DNA of 64,000 nucleotides from Paramacrobiotus metropolitanus (lineage: Eukaryota > Tardigrada > Eutardigrada > Parachela > Macrobiotidae): contig NW_026570229.1 in the NCBI RefSeq assembly GCF_019649055.1, positions 1,426,001-1,490,000 of the forward strand, given 5' to 3'. The first letter of the stretch is position 1. Every line of letters begins with the position of its first letter. The position numbers and the translations under genes were made by a program. The notes beneath the pieces were generated by a model. It was not told the origin of the DNA. It searched no databases and saw only the letters and a list, made by a program, of their open reading frames with translations. This document shows, one piece after another, positions 40,801 to 52,263 of the stretch.

Positions 40801-43048
40801 GCACCAACCGCACAGCCGTACAATGGCTCGATTTCCTTAGGAGCGGTAAAAGCTTCTTTGTGATAATTCAGCTAATGTGGTGAATTCCCGACATTGCTCA
40901 TTATACGGTTTTCGTAAAAGGAGACAACGATGCGATTCGTTTCGCTGAAGGGCAAACCCGCGGTATGTTTTCCGTGTGGACGCGGAGAACCGGCACTGAA
41001 TTTTAAAGACATCTTCAAGATCTACAATTTACTCAAGCTGTTTAAAAAAGTAAGCAGAATCATATTGTTAAAAAGGTATAACAAAAACAGACCTTCAAAA
41101 AGCGTGAAAAGTTATATCGAGACTGCTTTTTTATAGTTGCGAGGAATCGAACACCAGAATATCGGGCAGTTTTATGGATTAAGCATCGCCAGAAGCGGTG
41201 CTGGGTGGTGTAACGTTTTCGTGTTGTTCGGCTGCCCATCACGTGGCAGCCTACCGCAGGTGTGCTGCAGCGCCATCGGCAGGGATTTCACGTTCACCAG
41301 TTCCTTCGTCATGGACTTCCTTGAGGTGGTAATCTTGGGAAATATTTTCTTATTACAATTTCACATGGGTTTTGTCTAATTATACAGGGATTAAATTACG
41401 TCCATCATTCGCGGCTGCGTTATCACGGTCGATTGAGTACGTTTAACTGCTGGATCGACAAGCATTTCACGCTGAAGCTGATGAACATAGCCAGCGACAG
41501 GATCTGCAGTCAGCTGGAAAGTGTGGATAACGTCACAGACTGCTTTGGCCCGACGCATTGCAGCTGGGAACCGTTATTCTGGTTGGTCCCGGAATTGGAC
41601 GAAATCGACCAATCAGACAGCGCCGTCACGTCCATGCAGGCTGTCGATATATTCTCCTCGGGACTGATTCTCTACGATATTCTGACAGCCGGATCGTTAT
41701 ACCGGAAAATGCAGGACAAGTTCGGTACCTGCAACCGATTGCAGATTTTTCAACTTATATTCTTACAGTTTATAAATCTTAGGCATATCAACTGTCGTCG
41801 ATATGGAGTTTGCTTTCGATAATCCACTCATTGCCGCGGTGGATTTCATGGAGATCGCCGAACTGGCCAGTGTCATTCATACGTGCTTAAGCGCACTTCC
41901 TGAAGATCGGCCGAGTATCAAGCAGCTGCGCTCGCAACTACGCGAGTTGTCGCCGCTGCTAGCGCCGGAAATGAATCAGTATAAACTTTTCGATAAAATA
42001 TACCGGCAACTGTGTCTGTATTCCAATCAGCTGGAGCTGGATGTGATCCTGCGGACCAAAGCGCTGCAGGATGCTCGCCGGCGCTGTGATGCCCTGGTCA
42101 GGCAGTTTTTACCAAAGTATAACATATTGGTGGTGCTGCCTTAAAACATGGGTTGCGTATATATGCTGTCGCTATAACAGAGAAATCGTGGACACTTTAC
42201 GAGCTGGAAAGTTCGTCGCGCCCGAGATCTTTGACTGTGTGACCATCAGTTTTACTCAGCTGCACGGATTCGCCGGTTTTATGCGCGATGCATCTCCTGA
42301 ACATTTAATTGCCGTCATTTCTAAGATGGAAGATTCCATGGAGATCCCGATTGACGAGTGCGATGTGTACAAAGTCGAGGCTGTTTCTGATTCGGTCTTG
42401 GTACGCGCAAACAATATATCTTTACGTTTAGCCCAACTCAATCTTCATCGCATTTATAGATATATATTAAATAAGGAATTTTAGCGCAGTACATGCTAGT
42501 CTCTAGATATGCTTGATTCGGCTGAATTACAGGTTGCCAGTGGACTGCCAATCCCAATCGGCTCGGAACATATCAGTCGAATGGCCGATTTCGCCTTGCT
42601 CTTGTTGCAGTTGCAGCCGTCGCTCGGTTTTCCGGACGAGTTGCGCCTTATGCTTGGACTGCATTCAGGTTAGACGGGAAGTTTCGTGTTGTAAAACAGG
42701 CCGATAGCGATTATGTGGTAGGGCCATGTGCAGCCGGAGTCATCGGAATGAAGAGACCTCGTTACTGCTTGTACGTCTCCGTAAAGTCGCAAGACTCGCA
42801 ACCGTTAAAAGTGTGCAAAGCGGTAACATGACCTGAGCGCCTTATACAGGTTTGGTGACACGATCAATGTGGCATCGCGAATGTGCAGCCAAGGGCTGCC
42901 GGGGCGGATCCACCTCAGCTGCGCTTCAGCCGCACTTTTGCAGGAATATGACGATCAGGGCTATGTTATTGAACTTAGAGGTTTAGTACAGATCAAAGGT
43001 CGCGGTGATATGACCACGTACTGGCTCAGTAAAACGTTATGCTCATAG
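37815..43048 (+). CDS. GC2: receptor guanylyl cyclase, intact, first metal Asp replaced by Gln
   Basis: About 20 exons. Main borders are 37815-38145, 38617-38683, 38775-39085, 39154-39197, 39278-39316, 39592-39672, 39733-39870, 39958-40008, 40068-40269, 40311-40451 (extracellular), 40509-40595 (membrane helix), 40701-41725 (kinase homology), 41781-42115 (linker) and 42180-43048 (cyclase). The signal peptide MFRLISMWFLVIF leads into an ANF-receptor-like ligand domain. The kinase-homology domain has HGRLSTFNCWID for HRD. The linker (YKLFDKIYRQLCLYSNQLE) matches the dimerisation helix. The cyclase keeps YKVEAVSDS, MKRPRYCLFGDTINVASRM and GRGDMTTYWL. The canonical FSDIVGF reads FTQLHGF (Gln at 42257-42259), so one of two metal-binding Asp is absent. 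Some introns are under 60 bases, such as the one at 42669-42720. No frame break seen. Confidence 0.88.
38309..38373. repeat. Short tandem repeat in GC2 intron 1
   Basis: Three full and one partial copy of about 17 bases (ttttaactggatcaaaa) in the first intron of GC2. Confidence 0.85.
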
Positions 43049-43209
43049 CAGTGCAGTTAAAGGAAAAATCGGATACAGCCTAGCCTGTCTACAGATAGTT
43101 ATGGTCTGCGATGGTAACTTCTCTGAGCTTGAGAATTAAAGGTTATGATTAATGTCATCACCTTCGAAGTTTTCACTAGACCAACATCAGAGTAGTGCAA
43201 GATATTTAA

Positions 43210-43505
43210 TTTATTCACTGAGCAGACAAATTCTTGAGGCACTCACAAGTCCGGTCGGCACACTGCTTGAACAAAACAAAAATAAGATACCGCAGGTAAT
43301 TTTTAGATCTCAACAAGGACAGATAAGTCTTAACAAAACCACAGCCAAACAACTCGTTTCCGCTTCCTGCAACTTTGTTAAACAAATCCTTCAGCCTCAT
43401 CGCCAGGGTAGTCTTTCGAATTTGTAGTTTTGCGGCAGGTATTGGTATAAATAAGCTAGAAGCTTGAACAAAATGAAGTACCTGGAGATTACAGAGCAAG
43501 GACAA
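43210..43505 (-). CDS. Possible microprotein gene next to GC2
   Basis: The minus strand encodes KTTLAMRLKDLFNKVAG, then SGNELFGCGFVK, homologous to the peptide beside GC1 (LAMRLKSLF, then FGCGSVK). Here no stop follows FVK directly and the frame runs on for about 40 residues. AATAAA lies at the complement of 43210-43215, in sequence resembling the GC1-side 3' end (gtctgctcagtgaataaa). The start is unclear: either the ATG in LAMRLK or an upstream exon. It lies convergent to GC2, about 160 bases beyond the GC2 stop. Confidence 0.35.
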
Positions 43506-44384
43506 GATTATGATGTAATCCCGTCAAGTTTTAAAATGATCTTTTGCTAAAAGCAAGATTTTTACGTAATTCCGACGACTGCTGTATATACGTAAGGGGA
43601 AAACAGCTTTACTCAAAACATTTCCCTGTTCGGCTGCCGTCGCTCGGCCGGAGTGGGACGTTGTGGCTAAACAGGGCGCTTATGCACCGCGCCGGTTTTA
43701 ACCATATGTACTGCCATAACGTCACATTCCAGCCGGGTGACGGCCGCAGTGACGTGAACTGGTGCGACTAAGATAGTTTTACCCCTTACATTCAATCGCG
43801 TGCAAAACAGCAGAATCGTTGTCTTATCGTTTTATTCGTCTGTAAAGATCACTGGGCGGCTGGTGGCAAAATTACGTAACCATAATGTTCGATCGATAAG
43901 TAAGTATACGTAATGCGAAGCACCATGATACTTTGTATAACAGCTGATTTTTTAAGCGCATTAATCCACAGCGGATTCAGTCGGAATAACGCAAGCTCAG
44001 GTGTAAGTAAGTACCAGCCCACCTACCCGTCGGTTGCTAGCCGCTCTGTTAACGCAGATAATTCTCAAACTTAATTATCTTTAATTCACGGATGTCATCA
44101 GATGAGTGGTTCAGAAACGGAAGCTGAGTAATCGCACCTGACTTTTGTTGACAGCTCCACAGCAGCAAGGATTACACTAAAAGACCAGAATAGAGCGCTT
44201 TGCCCGACAGCAATCTGATTAGATTAATTTTGTTGATTAATGGAGTCCTTTGGTTAAGCCTACTTTTAACGCAATGGACCGTGTATGCCTTGTAAAGTGT
44301 ACAATCTGCACTGTGTTTTGGAGACGTGTGCCGGTGTCTTAACGGCACACATTCACCGGAAAAGTGCCATATTCAAACCAAGTC
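43506..44384. other. GC2-GC3 intergenic region
   Basis: An open frame at 43544-43771 (+) ends in NVTFQPGDGRSDVNWCD; I cannot support it as a gene. From about 44090 the sequence resembles the GC2 upstream region and probably includes the GC3 promoter. Confidence 0.35.
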
Positions 44385-47300
44385 ATGGTGACTCGCATAC
44401 AATCTGATATTCTCGTCTGGATTCTACTGATATTTTGTATCAGGAATGTTATCTCGGTTCTAAACGTTAGTTTTGTGGCCATTGGACGGATAGCACCAAA
44501 GACGACGTACGGGACTCTGCCGTTTAATGGCCCACCGCTGTCGGTTGGCACGGAATACGTGCAGGAAAAATACGGCGGTACCATGCACTTTACGTTAAAT
44601 ATCTTGTATGCACCGGTGCGCCCCGGCCAGACACCGCCAGAGCTGGCCGATAACGCTGTGCAACTGGCAACTGAATGGCATTACACCAAGCGAAGGGACA
44701 GTGAAACTACCATTTACCTCATTTCCGGTAAAGTATGGCCAATCACATAATGTGCATTATTAAAAATGATTCACCTACAACATCTTTTGCACAACTTGTG
44801 TTTAAACGAGCCTTGGTACATTTTCTGGATTCATATTCAATCAAACCATGTTTTTTTGTAGAATATTAGAATATTTGTTTTTTTGTAGAATATTAGTTTT
44901 TTTGTGGATAGTATTCTTAACAAATATCGTCTTCTGTTATGTTATAATGCGAACCTTTTAGGCGGAGTTGACGCCACAGAAATCCCGCAGTATATGAGAG
45001 AGTGGAACACCTTATGGATTTCATCGTACGCAGTTGAGCCCCTCGCACAGTCTTCCCGATTCCGATAATCTCAGGATGTTTTTACAGACTGGCGGTCGGC
45101 TCGCAGATCAGTGACCGCGTGAGGAACCCCACATGGATCGCGGTCAACGACTTCTCCACTGCCCAGTGTGCGCAACTGTATATCGACATTATGCACAAGT
45201 TTCGCTGGACAACGGTGTACCTGATTGTTGATCCCAAAGAACCAAGCGTTTTCGGGGTTGTCGCGGGGCTGCTACTGAAGGAGCTGGCCAGATACTCGCG
45301 TATCCAGTATTTTGTGCAAAGGATAACGACCAAAAGCCCCAGTGTAGCTTACGGGGGCTTCGAATCCATTTTAAGGGATGTTGCTGCAGTTAGTCGCGGT
45401 GTGTGGTGTCCGCACGTGTAACATCTGTATGGCTCGATTACCAGTTTTGTTGACATCTTGTTTTATATGTAGTTGTTTTATTCTTCGGGCACGCCGTATT
45501 TCTACGGGAACTTATGGTATTTTCAGCAAATGTTTTGACTAAATTACTGTATAGAATCGTTGCTACTGCAGAAAGTTTTGTGCTGTTTTCCCTTTTTTCA
45601 GGTCACCGCAGAAAGAGTGGGCATGACGAATGGGGAATATGTAAGGAAATAATTACGATATTATAATACGTTCTTTTAATACAGAGTACTTCAAAATATA
45701 TCTATGATATCTGTTAATGAATATATACCTATGATACCTATTAATATATCAATGATATCTGTTAGTATGATACCTTAATACGTGCCACATATTTATAGGT
45801 GTACATGGCTTTGGAAACCATGCATAATAAACCGATCCTGGGTGATTTCAACTGGCAGTACAACGATGATAATGACCAGGTGATGCTTTTTACAATAAGC
45901 ATGGACATTTTGCCTTGATGGTGCTTGTGTGCAAGATTGTAGGTCGCCTTTCGTGCGTACCAGTCACTGCTGCTGGTTCAGCCAAAAAACATTGACGCAC
46001 CGTCGAATGTGCAGATGGGAATGGAATTCATACGCCGCTCTGCACGGGATTATAACCTTACCTACAACATCGCAGATCAGGTAAGTGTTGCGAGCAAGGT
46101 CATGTTGCCCATCCATAATTGACGGCCGTAGATGAAGTGAAGATTGACGTCTTGAAACATGTAAACGTGTTTTCTATATTCCACAGAACTTTCCGAACCT
46201 TATTAGCGGCTACTGGTCAGTGGTGGCTACTGCCGCGGTAAGAAAGACAATGTCTTCGCATTATTGCTGAGTCGTTAGTCTGCACGCTGCACATGATTTG
46301 ATTACTCGCGTCGGACCCACCTAACGATTGCTGTAATAACCACCCACCAGAACAGGAGCTACATAGTTATTTCACGATAACGGATTTCTAAACCGCACCG
46401 CCCGGACGGATCTTTAGATTGATAATATAAAATACTAACCATAAGTCAGATTTGTGCATACCTCGAATTTGTCCGTATTTTAAACACATAATTACACCTT
46501 GTTAATCTCTTTACAAGGGCGTACTTAAAACTATTTATTTTAAATTCAGTTTGCGCATGATGCAGCCTTTACAGGTGTGTGTACAGTGTCTGTGACACGT
46601 GATTGAGATTGATCACAAAACCAGTAAGAATGTTTAAAATATTGAAAAATTACTGCGAAGTTTATTTCGAAGAACGCATCTTGCTAGCGCACCGGCCGAA
46701 CTGAACGCCCGGTGTCTCTCGGTTTTTATACAGCCCAAAGTGCTGTTGGCACCAGGCCATCTGCCAGCACAGCACAATAATGCAAGAAATGTGCACTCGT
46801 AAACACAAACCGTTTTTAGTGCGGTCAAACCCGAATTAATAAGCTTAACACGGTCAATCCTTGTTCTTTCGTTTTTAGCTAATCAATGAATCGCTGTCAC
46901 AAGTGGACGCCATGGATTATCAGGATGGAAGAGATCTGGCGCGCCTCTTTCTCAATCACACCTACACGGATGAGTACGGTAGTCTCTACGTAGACAGCAC
47001 GGGACAACGACGCACGGATTTTGTCGTCACATACTTCACTCCACTGGGCATTCGTACAGTACGAAGAGTCTCCTATATACATACGTAAATACTGTATCAT
47101 CCTATGTCACCTTCAACGCTCCAGTGCGATGGCTTAATTAATTCCAGCCACTGCTAACCAAAACCGGCATGGAAGATAACTTGAACGACGTCGTACATTT
47201 AGCGGAATGGGCCAGCTCCAGCCAAGCGTTTCCCCCACCGAATGAACCATTATGCGGATACCTAAAGACTAAATGTCTAAAAAAGAGTATGCGCGTTCAG

Positions 47301-50076
47301 TGTTCTTTCTGACAAGGTTTTCGAAATAATGACCAAACGTAGTGTTTTTAGGCATTAACGTATGGATCATCATTATCACTGTAATGGGAATAATTGCAGC
47401 TACAGGAGGTTTTGGTGCATTTTGTTGGCGGTAAGCACAGACAGACGGGCTACTTAACATAATTATTTTTATTTATTACTCTTGTTATTCTCCGGTAATT
47501 AATAAAATTGACTATTTCACCTTTTTGCACCAAAAACACAGGTATAACAAGCGGCGAGATGACGAAAAACTCTTGCACGATCCGTGGTGGCAACTGGACC
47601 TGGACACGTTCAGAGCAGCATCGGTATTTCGCTCCAATGCTTCGTCGATTTTCAGTGCAACCGGCAAACCATACAATGGATCTAAATCGAGTTCTTTTAA
47701 AGCGGTAAAATTTCTCTGAGACGATCTGAAACACTGTCCTGAATTAATGGTCTACATTTTCCCGCAATCAATCGTGAACGGTTTTTCCGACAGGAGGCAA
47801 CGATGCGATTTGTGACGCACCAAGGCAAAACCGCGGTATGCTTTCCGTGTGCACGCGGGGAAGATGATCTGAGTTTTGGACACATCTCCAAGAATTGCAG
47901 TTTGCTTAAGCTATTTAGAAAAGTAAGACCGATAATATTAGCACTAAGGCTTTTGCCGTTACTGGAGCATAAAGACCAGTTTATCAGAGGCTGGCTAAGC
48001 TGTTTCTCCTGACTGGGAAATCCTTTCCAAACTAGTGACGAAACCGATTTTTGCAGTTGCGGCGAATCGAACACCCGAATATCGGACAATTTTATGGACT
48101 AAGCATTGAGAGGCGCGGCGCTGGCCGATGTGACGTATTCGTCGTGTTCGCCTGTCCACCACGTGGAAGCCTGCCTGAGTTGTGCTGCAGTGCCATCGGC
48201 CGGGATTTCACGTTCACCAGCTCCTTCGTCATGGACTTCCTTGAGGTCTTAATTATATGCATCTTCCGGCAAATCTTGTTCCTCAATTAAAGCAGTTTAT
48301 TTTAAGATCTGTTGTTTTAATTTAACAGGGATTGAGTTTTATACATCATTCGCGGCTGCATTATCATGGCCGATTGAGTACTTTCAACTGCTGGATTGAC
48401 AAGCATTTTACGCTGAAGCTGATGCATGTAGCCACCGACCGCATCCTCGGCCAGCTTGAAACGGTAGATAACGTCATGGATTGCCTTGGCCCGACGTATT
48501 GCAGCTGGGAACCGCTCTTCTGGTTGGTCCCGAAACTGGACGCGGTCGACCAATGGGACAGCGCTGTCCGCTCCATGCAGGCTGTTGATATATTCTCCTC
48601 GGGATTGATCCTCTACGACATCCTGACCGCAGGATCTTTATACCGCAAAATGCAGGACATGCTCGGTAAACTGTAAACGCATGGCTTTTGCAGATTTATT
48701 TTTATCTCGCATATAATTCTAGGCACATCGACAGTCGTCAGTATGGAGCACACCCTTGATAATCCACTGATTGCTGCGGTGGATTTTATGGAGATCGCCG
48801 AACTGGCCAGTGTGATCCATAACTGTCTAAGCACGTTTCCCGAAGATCGGCTGAGTATCAAGCAGCTGCGCTCCCAACTGCGCGAGTGTTCGCCGCTGCT
48901 GGCCCCGGAAATGAATCAGTATAAACTGTTTGATAAAATCTACCGCCAATTGTGTTTGTATTCCAATCAGCTGGAGCTGGAGGTTATCTTGCGGTCCAGA
49001 TCGTTGCGGGATGCTCGTAGGCGCTGTGACGCTATAGTCAGACAATATTTACCAAAGTATATAATTTCCATACTTCTGACATTATATTACCAAATGTATA
49101 GTCCGCATTATGGTTACAGGGAAATAGCGGATGCCTTGCGTGCTGGACGACTCGTCGTGCCCGAAATGTTTGACTGCGTGACCATAAGTTTTACTCAGCT
49201 GTATGGATTTACCAGTTTGACGCGTGATGCATCCCCAGAACAAGTAATCACCGTGATTTCCAAAATCGAAGATTTTGTCGATGTTGCGACTGGCGTGTAC
49301 GATGTGTACAAAGTCGAGGCTGTATCTGATTCTGTGTTGGTAAGTTCAAAACTGCCTTGCCCTCGTTCTTCAACGGAGAAAAATGGATCAAGTTCACCTG
49401 TTATTAATTTGGTATTGCTGTAAGAGTAAGCTCTTGCTTCTCACACGGAGTTCGAGCATAAAAGGTCACGGGCAAGTGGTGCCATGCAGATAGACGCTTT
49501 ACCAGTGGGTTTACGCAAAGACACTCGGTGTGCCTGAACTGCAGGTCGCCAGTGGATTACCGAACCGCATCGGCTCGGAACATGTGCGGCGATTGGCCGA
49601 TTTCTCCTTGTTACTTCTGCAGTTGCTGCCATCGCTCAGTCTGCCGGAGGAGCTACACCTAATGCAAGGACTGCATTCAGGTTGCATCATCTGTTTGCAG
49701 GGGCGACCTATTAGTCTGGAAGAAAACGATTGTGTTGTAGGTTCATGTGCAGCTGGTGTCGTCGGCGTGAAGAGACCACGTTATTGCTTGTACGTGTCCG
49801 TAAAGCTGCAAGTGGAAAGTGTGCAAAGCGTAAAGTGAATAGAGTTTTTGCAGATTTGGTGACACGATCAATGTGGCATCGCGAATGTGCAGCCAGGGAC
49901 TGCCGGGACGGATCCACCTCAGCTGCGCGTCCGCTGCACTGTTGCATGAATTTGACGATCAGGGTTACGTTATTGAACTTAGAGGCTTGCAACAAATCAA
50001 AGGTCGTGGCGATATGCTCACGTACTGGCTGAGTAGAACGTCATCCGCAACGCCAGTACGCCATCTTCCCACGTAA
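44385..50076 (+). CDS. GC3: receptor guanylyl cyclase, intact, first metal Asp replaced by Gln
   Basis: Tandem neighbour of GC2 with the same exon plan. The start at 44385 opens a signal peptide (MVTRIQSDILVWILLIFC). The ligand-binding exons run to about 47282 (IGRIAPKTTYGTLPF, NPTWIAVNDFSTAQCAQLY, LINESLSQVDAMDYQDGRD, PPPNEPLCGYLKTKC). The membrane helix (INVWIIIITVMGIIAATGG) is at 47352-47431. The kinase-homology domain is 47542-48666 (HGRLSTFNCWID; LFWLVPKLD), the dimerisation linker 48722-49058 and the cyclase 49120-50076. It keeps YKVEAVSDS, VKRPRYCL and FGDTINVASRM, but FSDIVGF reads FTQLYGF (Gln at 49196-49198). RIGIHTG reads LMQGLHSG. Intron 8 is about 645 bases against about 59 in GC2. 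No frame break seen. Family members make cGMP from GTP after ligand binding; this member may be impaired. Confidence 0.88.
44847..44905. repeat. Imperfect tandem repeat in GC3 intron 1
   Basis: Copies of tttttttgtagaatatta, about 18-28 bases apart, in the first GC3 intron. Confidence 0.6.
46699..46730 (-). promoter_or_regulatory. TATA-like and initiator-like pair antisense inside GC3 intron 8
   Basis: On the minus strand TATAAAAA (complement of 46723-46730) precedes TTCAGTTC by about 20 bases, within an intron much longer than its GC2 counterpart. No clear gene follows it; a short frame begins MRSSK-stop. Confidence 0.25.
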
Positions 50077-50169
50077 ATCTTGATTTACAAAAACATTAGC
50101 ATGCACCTTTGCAATCCGCTTATCGTTAAAATGATCAAGCAAGCCAGCAAAGTGCGACCGCGCTGTATA
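50077..50169. other. Short gap downstream of GC3
   Basis: Short non-coding stretch between the GC3 stop and foldback element 2. Confidence 0.4.
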
Positions 50170-50179
50170 GGTGCGTAAC

Positions 50180-51041
50180 GGCTCCCGATCACTTCGGCCG
50201 TTTCCATTTCGGCCACGTTCATTTCGGCCAAAGTTTTTCGGCCGCCATTCACTTCGGTTTACGTTCATTTCCGCCTCGCTTACTTCGGCCCAGTGCATTG
50301 CGGCCGAAATACATAAGCATTTATTCTGCATCGTGAAAGTTCTCGCTCTACATACATTTTTGTTCTTTTTCATTTCTTTTTGTACTCAATATTTTGTGAG
50401 AAATTTTTGACGGTTTACTCTCACCACCATGTCTCCTTAACGCATTTCTGAATACTCTTGCAAACCGCTAAAAGGTAGATCATACACCGTCAAAAGCGAG
50501 CGCTAAAACCTAAGGAGGTACCATAAGGCACCTAAGAAATCCGAAGAAAATCATAAAATAACAACTACAAATCACGAGAAATCAAGAAAATTTACTAAAA
50601 ACTAAAACAAACTGACGAGACTGAACTTAACAAACTTGATAACACCTAACAATAACATGAAAGAAACAAGGAAAGCTTTAAAAAATCTAAAAAGCCTAAG
50701 AAGACCTCAGGGACGTCAGAAGAAACCTAAGAAAACCTAAGAAAACATAAGAAAACCTAAGGAAAACTAAGAAACCTAAGAGAAGATCTCATGGACGTAA
50801 GAAGAAACCTAAAAAACTTAAGAAAAACTAAACCTTAGAAACCTAAGAAACTTATGAAAAACCTAAAAAACTTAAGAAACCTAATGAACCCTACATAATC
50901 GTAATATGGCCTAATTGTGCAGTTTCCGAATTGAGCGCTGGCCGAAGTTAGCGCTGGCCTAAGTGAGCCACGGCCGAAATGAACGCTGGCCGAAGTGAAC
51001 CTGTGCGGCTGAAATGTAACGCGGCCGAAGTGATCGGACGC
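50180..51041. mobile_element. Foldback element 2 (862 bp), 9-10 bp target duplication
   Basis: The left arm (about 50180-50310) is made of units of about 16 bases containing TTCGGCC. The right arm (about 50920-51041) is the inverted equivalent with GGCCGAA. The tips share cCCGATCACTTCGGCCG in inverted orientation. GGTGCGTAAC lies on both sides (50170-50179 and 51042-51051). The interior (50510-50890) is a degenerate array of cctaagaaa, the complement of the TTTCTTAGG core of element 1. No transposase seen. Confidence 0.8.
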
Positions 51042-51131
51042 GGTGCGTAACACTAGCTATGTCTCAGCAGCCCTTCGGGCAAGAAAGCCAGCGATCAAAA
51101 TATGTTAGTTTTCTGAAATATTTCAGGATTC

Positions 51132-52263
51132 ATGGACCTCGAACCCGGGTAAATGGTTCCCTTGGCTGTCATTCGTTTCAACGTGCTGAGTTGTGTAGGG
51201 AAATAGAAAAACTCTCGGTAGCACGACAACTCTATGACCTTCATTTCGCTGACCGACAATTTGATGACCGACTTGTTGCTGACTATCACAACTTGCTGAT
51301 CGACAAATCGCTGACCGAGAGTTCGCTTTTTTACAAACTGGCTGACCGACATCTTGCTGAAATTAATTTGCTGATCGACAGCTTACTTGTCGGTCAGCGA
51401 AATGTCGGCATTCGACAACTCGCTGACCGACAACTTGTAGAAGACGAAAACTTGCTGACTGACAATTTGCTGACCAGTTCAACGCACATTAGCGATATTT
51501 ACGCGAAAACTAGAATCTTCGTTGGCTTCATAAAAAGGAAGCAATACTATGACAGGTATAACTGAAATATAAGTAACTTTTTGCCATTTACTACGCCGTA
51601 TTATTTTCATGATTATGTTATTGTCTCTGACAGTATTAATTATTTATTAATAACTGTTAAAAATGTTTTAAATAATTACGCCGGTTTCTTAGGTTTCTTA
51701 GGTTTCTTAGGTTTCATAGGTTTCTCAGGTTTCTTATGTTTCATAATTTTCTTCTGTTTCATAGATTTTTTATGAAATTCATTCGTACGCGCTCGAGCAG
51801 AAGAAAAGAAAAATGGACGACTGGAATTGTCAGATTGCTGCATAAGCCGGCAGCTGTTAATAGCAGGAGAAGTGGTTGTGGTATCCGATCATAATCACCC
51901 AAATTGAGTTTTACAAGTATTTAATGGGTAACAGACTAATTTGTGGTCAGCGAGTTGTCGGTATTTCTATGAAACGTCGGTCAGTAAAATGTCGGTCAAC
52001 AATTTAGTAAGTGAGCTAGTTGTCGGGTAAACATTCTGTCAGTCAACAAAATGTCGTCAGCAAATCGTCGGTGCCAGCGAACTGTCGTTCAGCAAAATGT
52101 CGTTCAGTGACTTGTTGTTTCAACAAACTGTCGGGTCAACATTTTGTCGGTCAGCAAATAGTCGTCAGCAAGTTGTCGGTCAGCAAGATGACCGTCAGCG
52201 AGTTCTCGGTGTGCCGAAAAACTCAGTAGTGAATCAAAGAACCCGGATTCGAGGTCATCATGT
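51132..52263. mobile_element. Foldback element 3 (about 1.13 kb)
   Basis: The left arm (51200-51480) is a tandem array of gctgaccgacaactt-type words, and the right arm (51935-52215) is the inverted array (gtcggtcagcaagttgtcgg). The outer tips match as GACCTCGAAcCCGGGT in inverted orientation. The core (51682-51775) is again TTTCTTAGG-type 9-mers. A frame of 168 codons across the left arm (51059-51565) is a by-product of the repeats. No target duplication could be fixed. Confidence 0.7.

Noticed and set aside
42669-42720. Insertion in the cyclase core between HSG and CAAGV
   Set aside because: A GT-AG intron of about 52 bases explains it; removing it restores the HTGPVCAGVVG-type alignment in GC2, GC3 and GC4.
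51059-51565. 168-codon frame as a real protein
   Set aside because: It runs through the left arm of foldback element 3; its repeats (LADRQL-like) are translated arm words.
32880-51775. TTTCTTAGG arrays as telomere-like repeats because they contain TTAGG
   Set aside because: The unit is a 9-mer, degenerate, in both orientations and always enclosed by inverted arms, which fits element cores better than telomere DNA.
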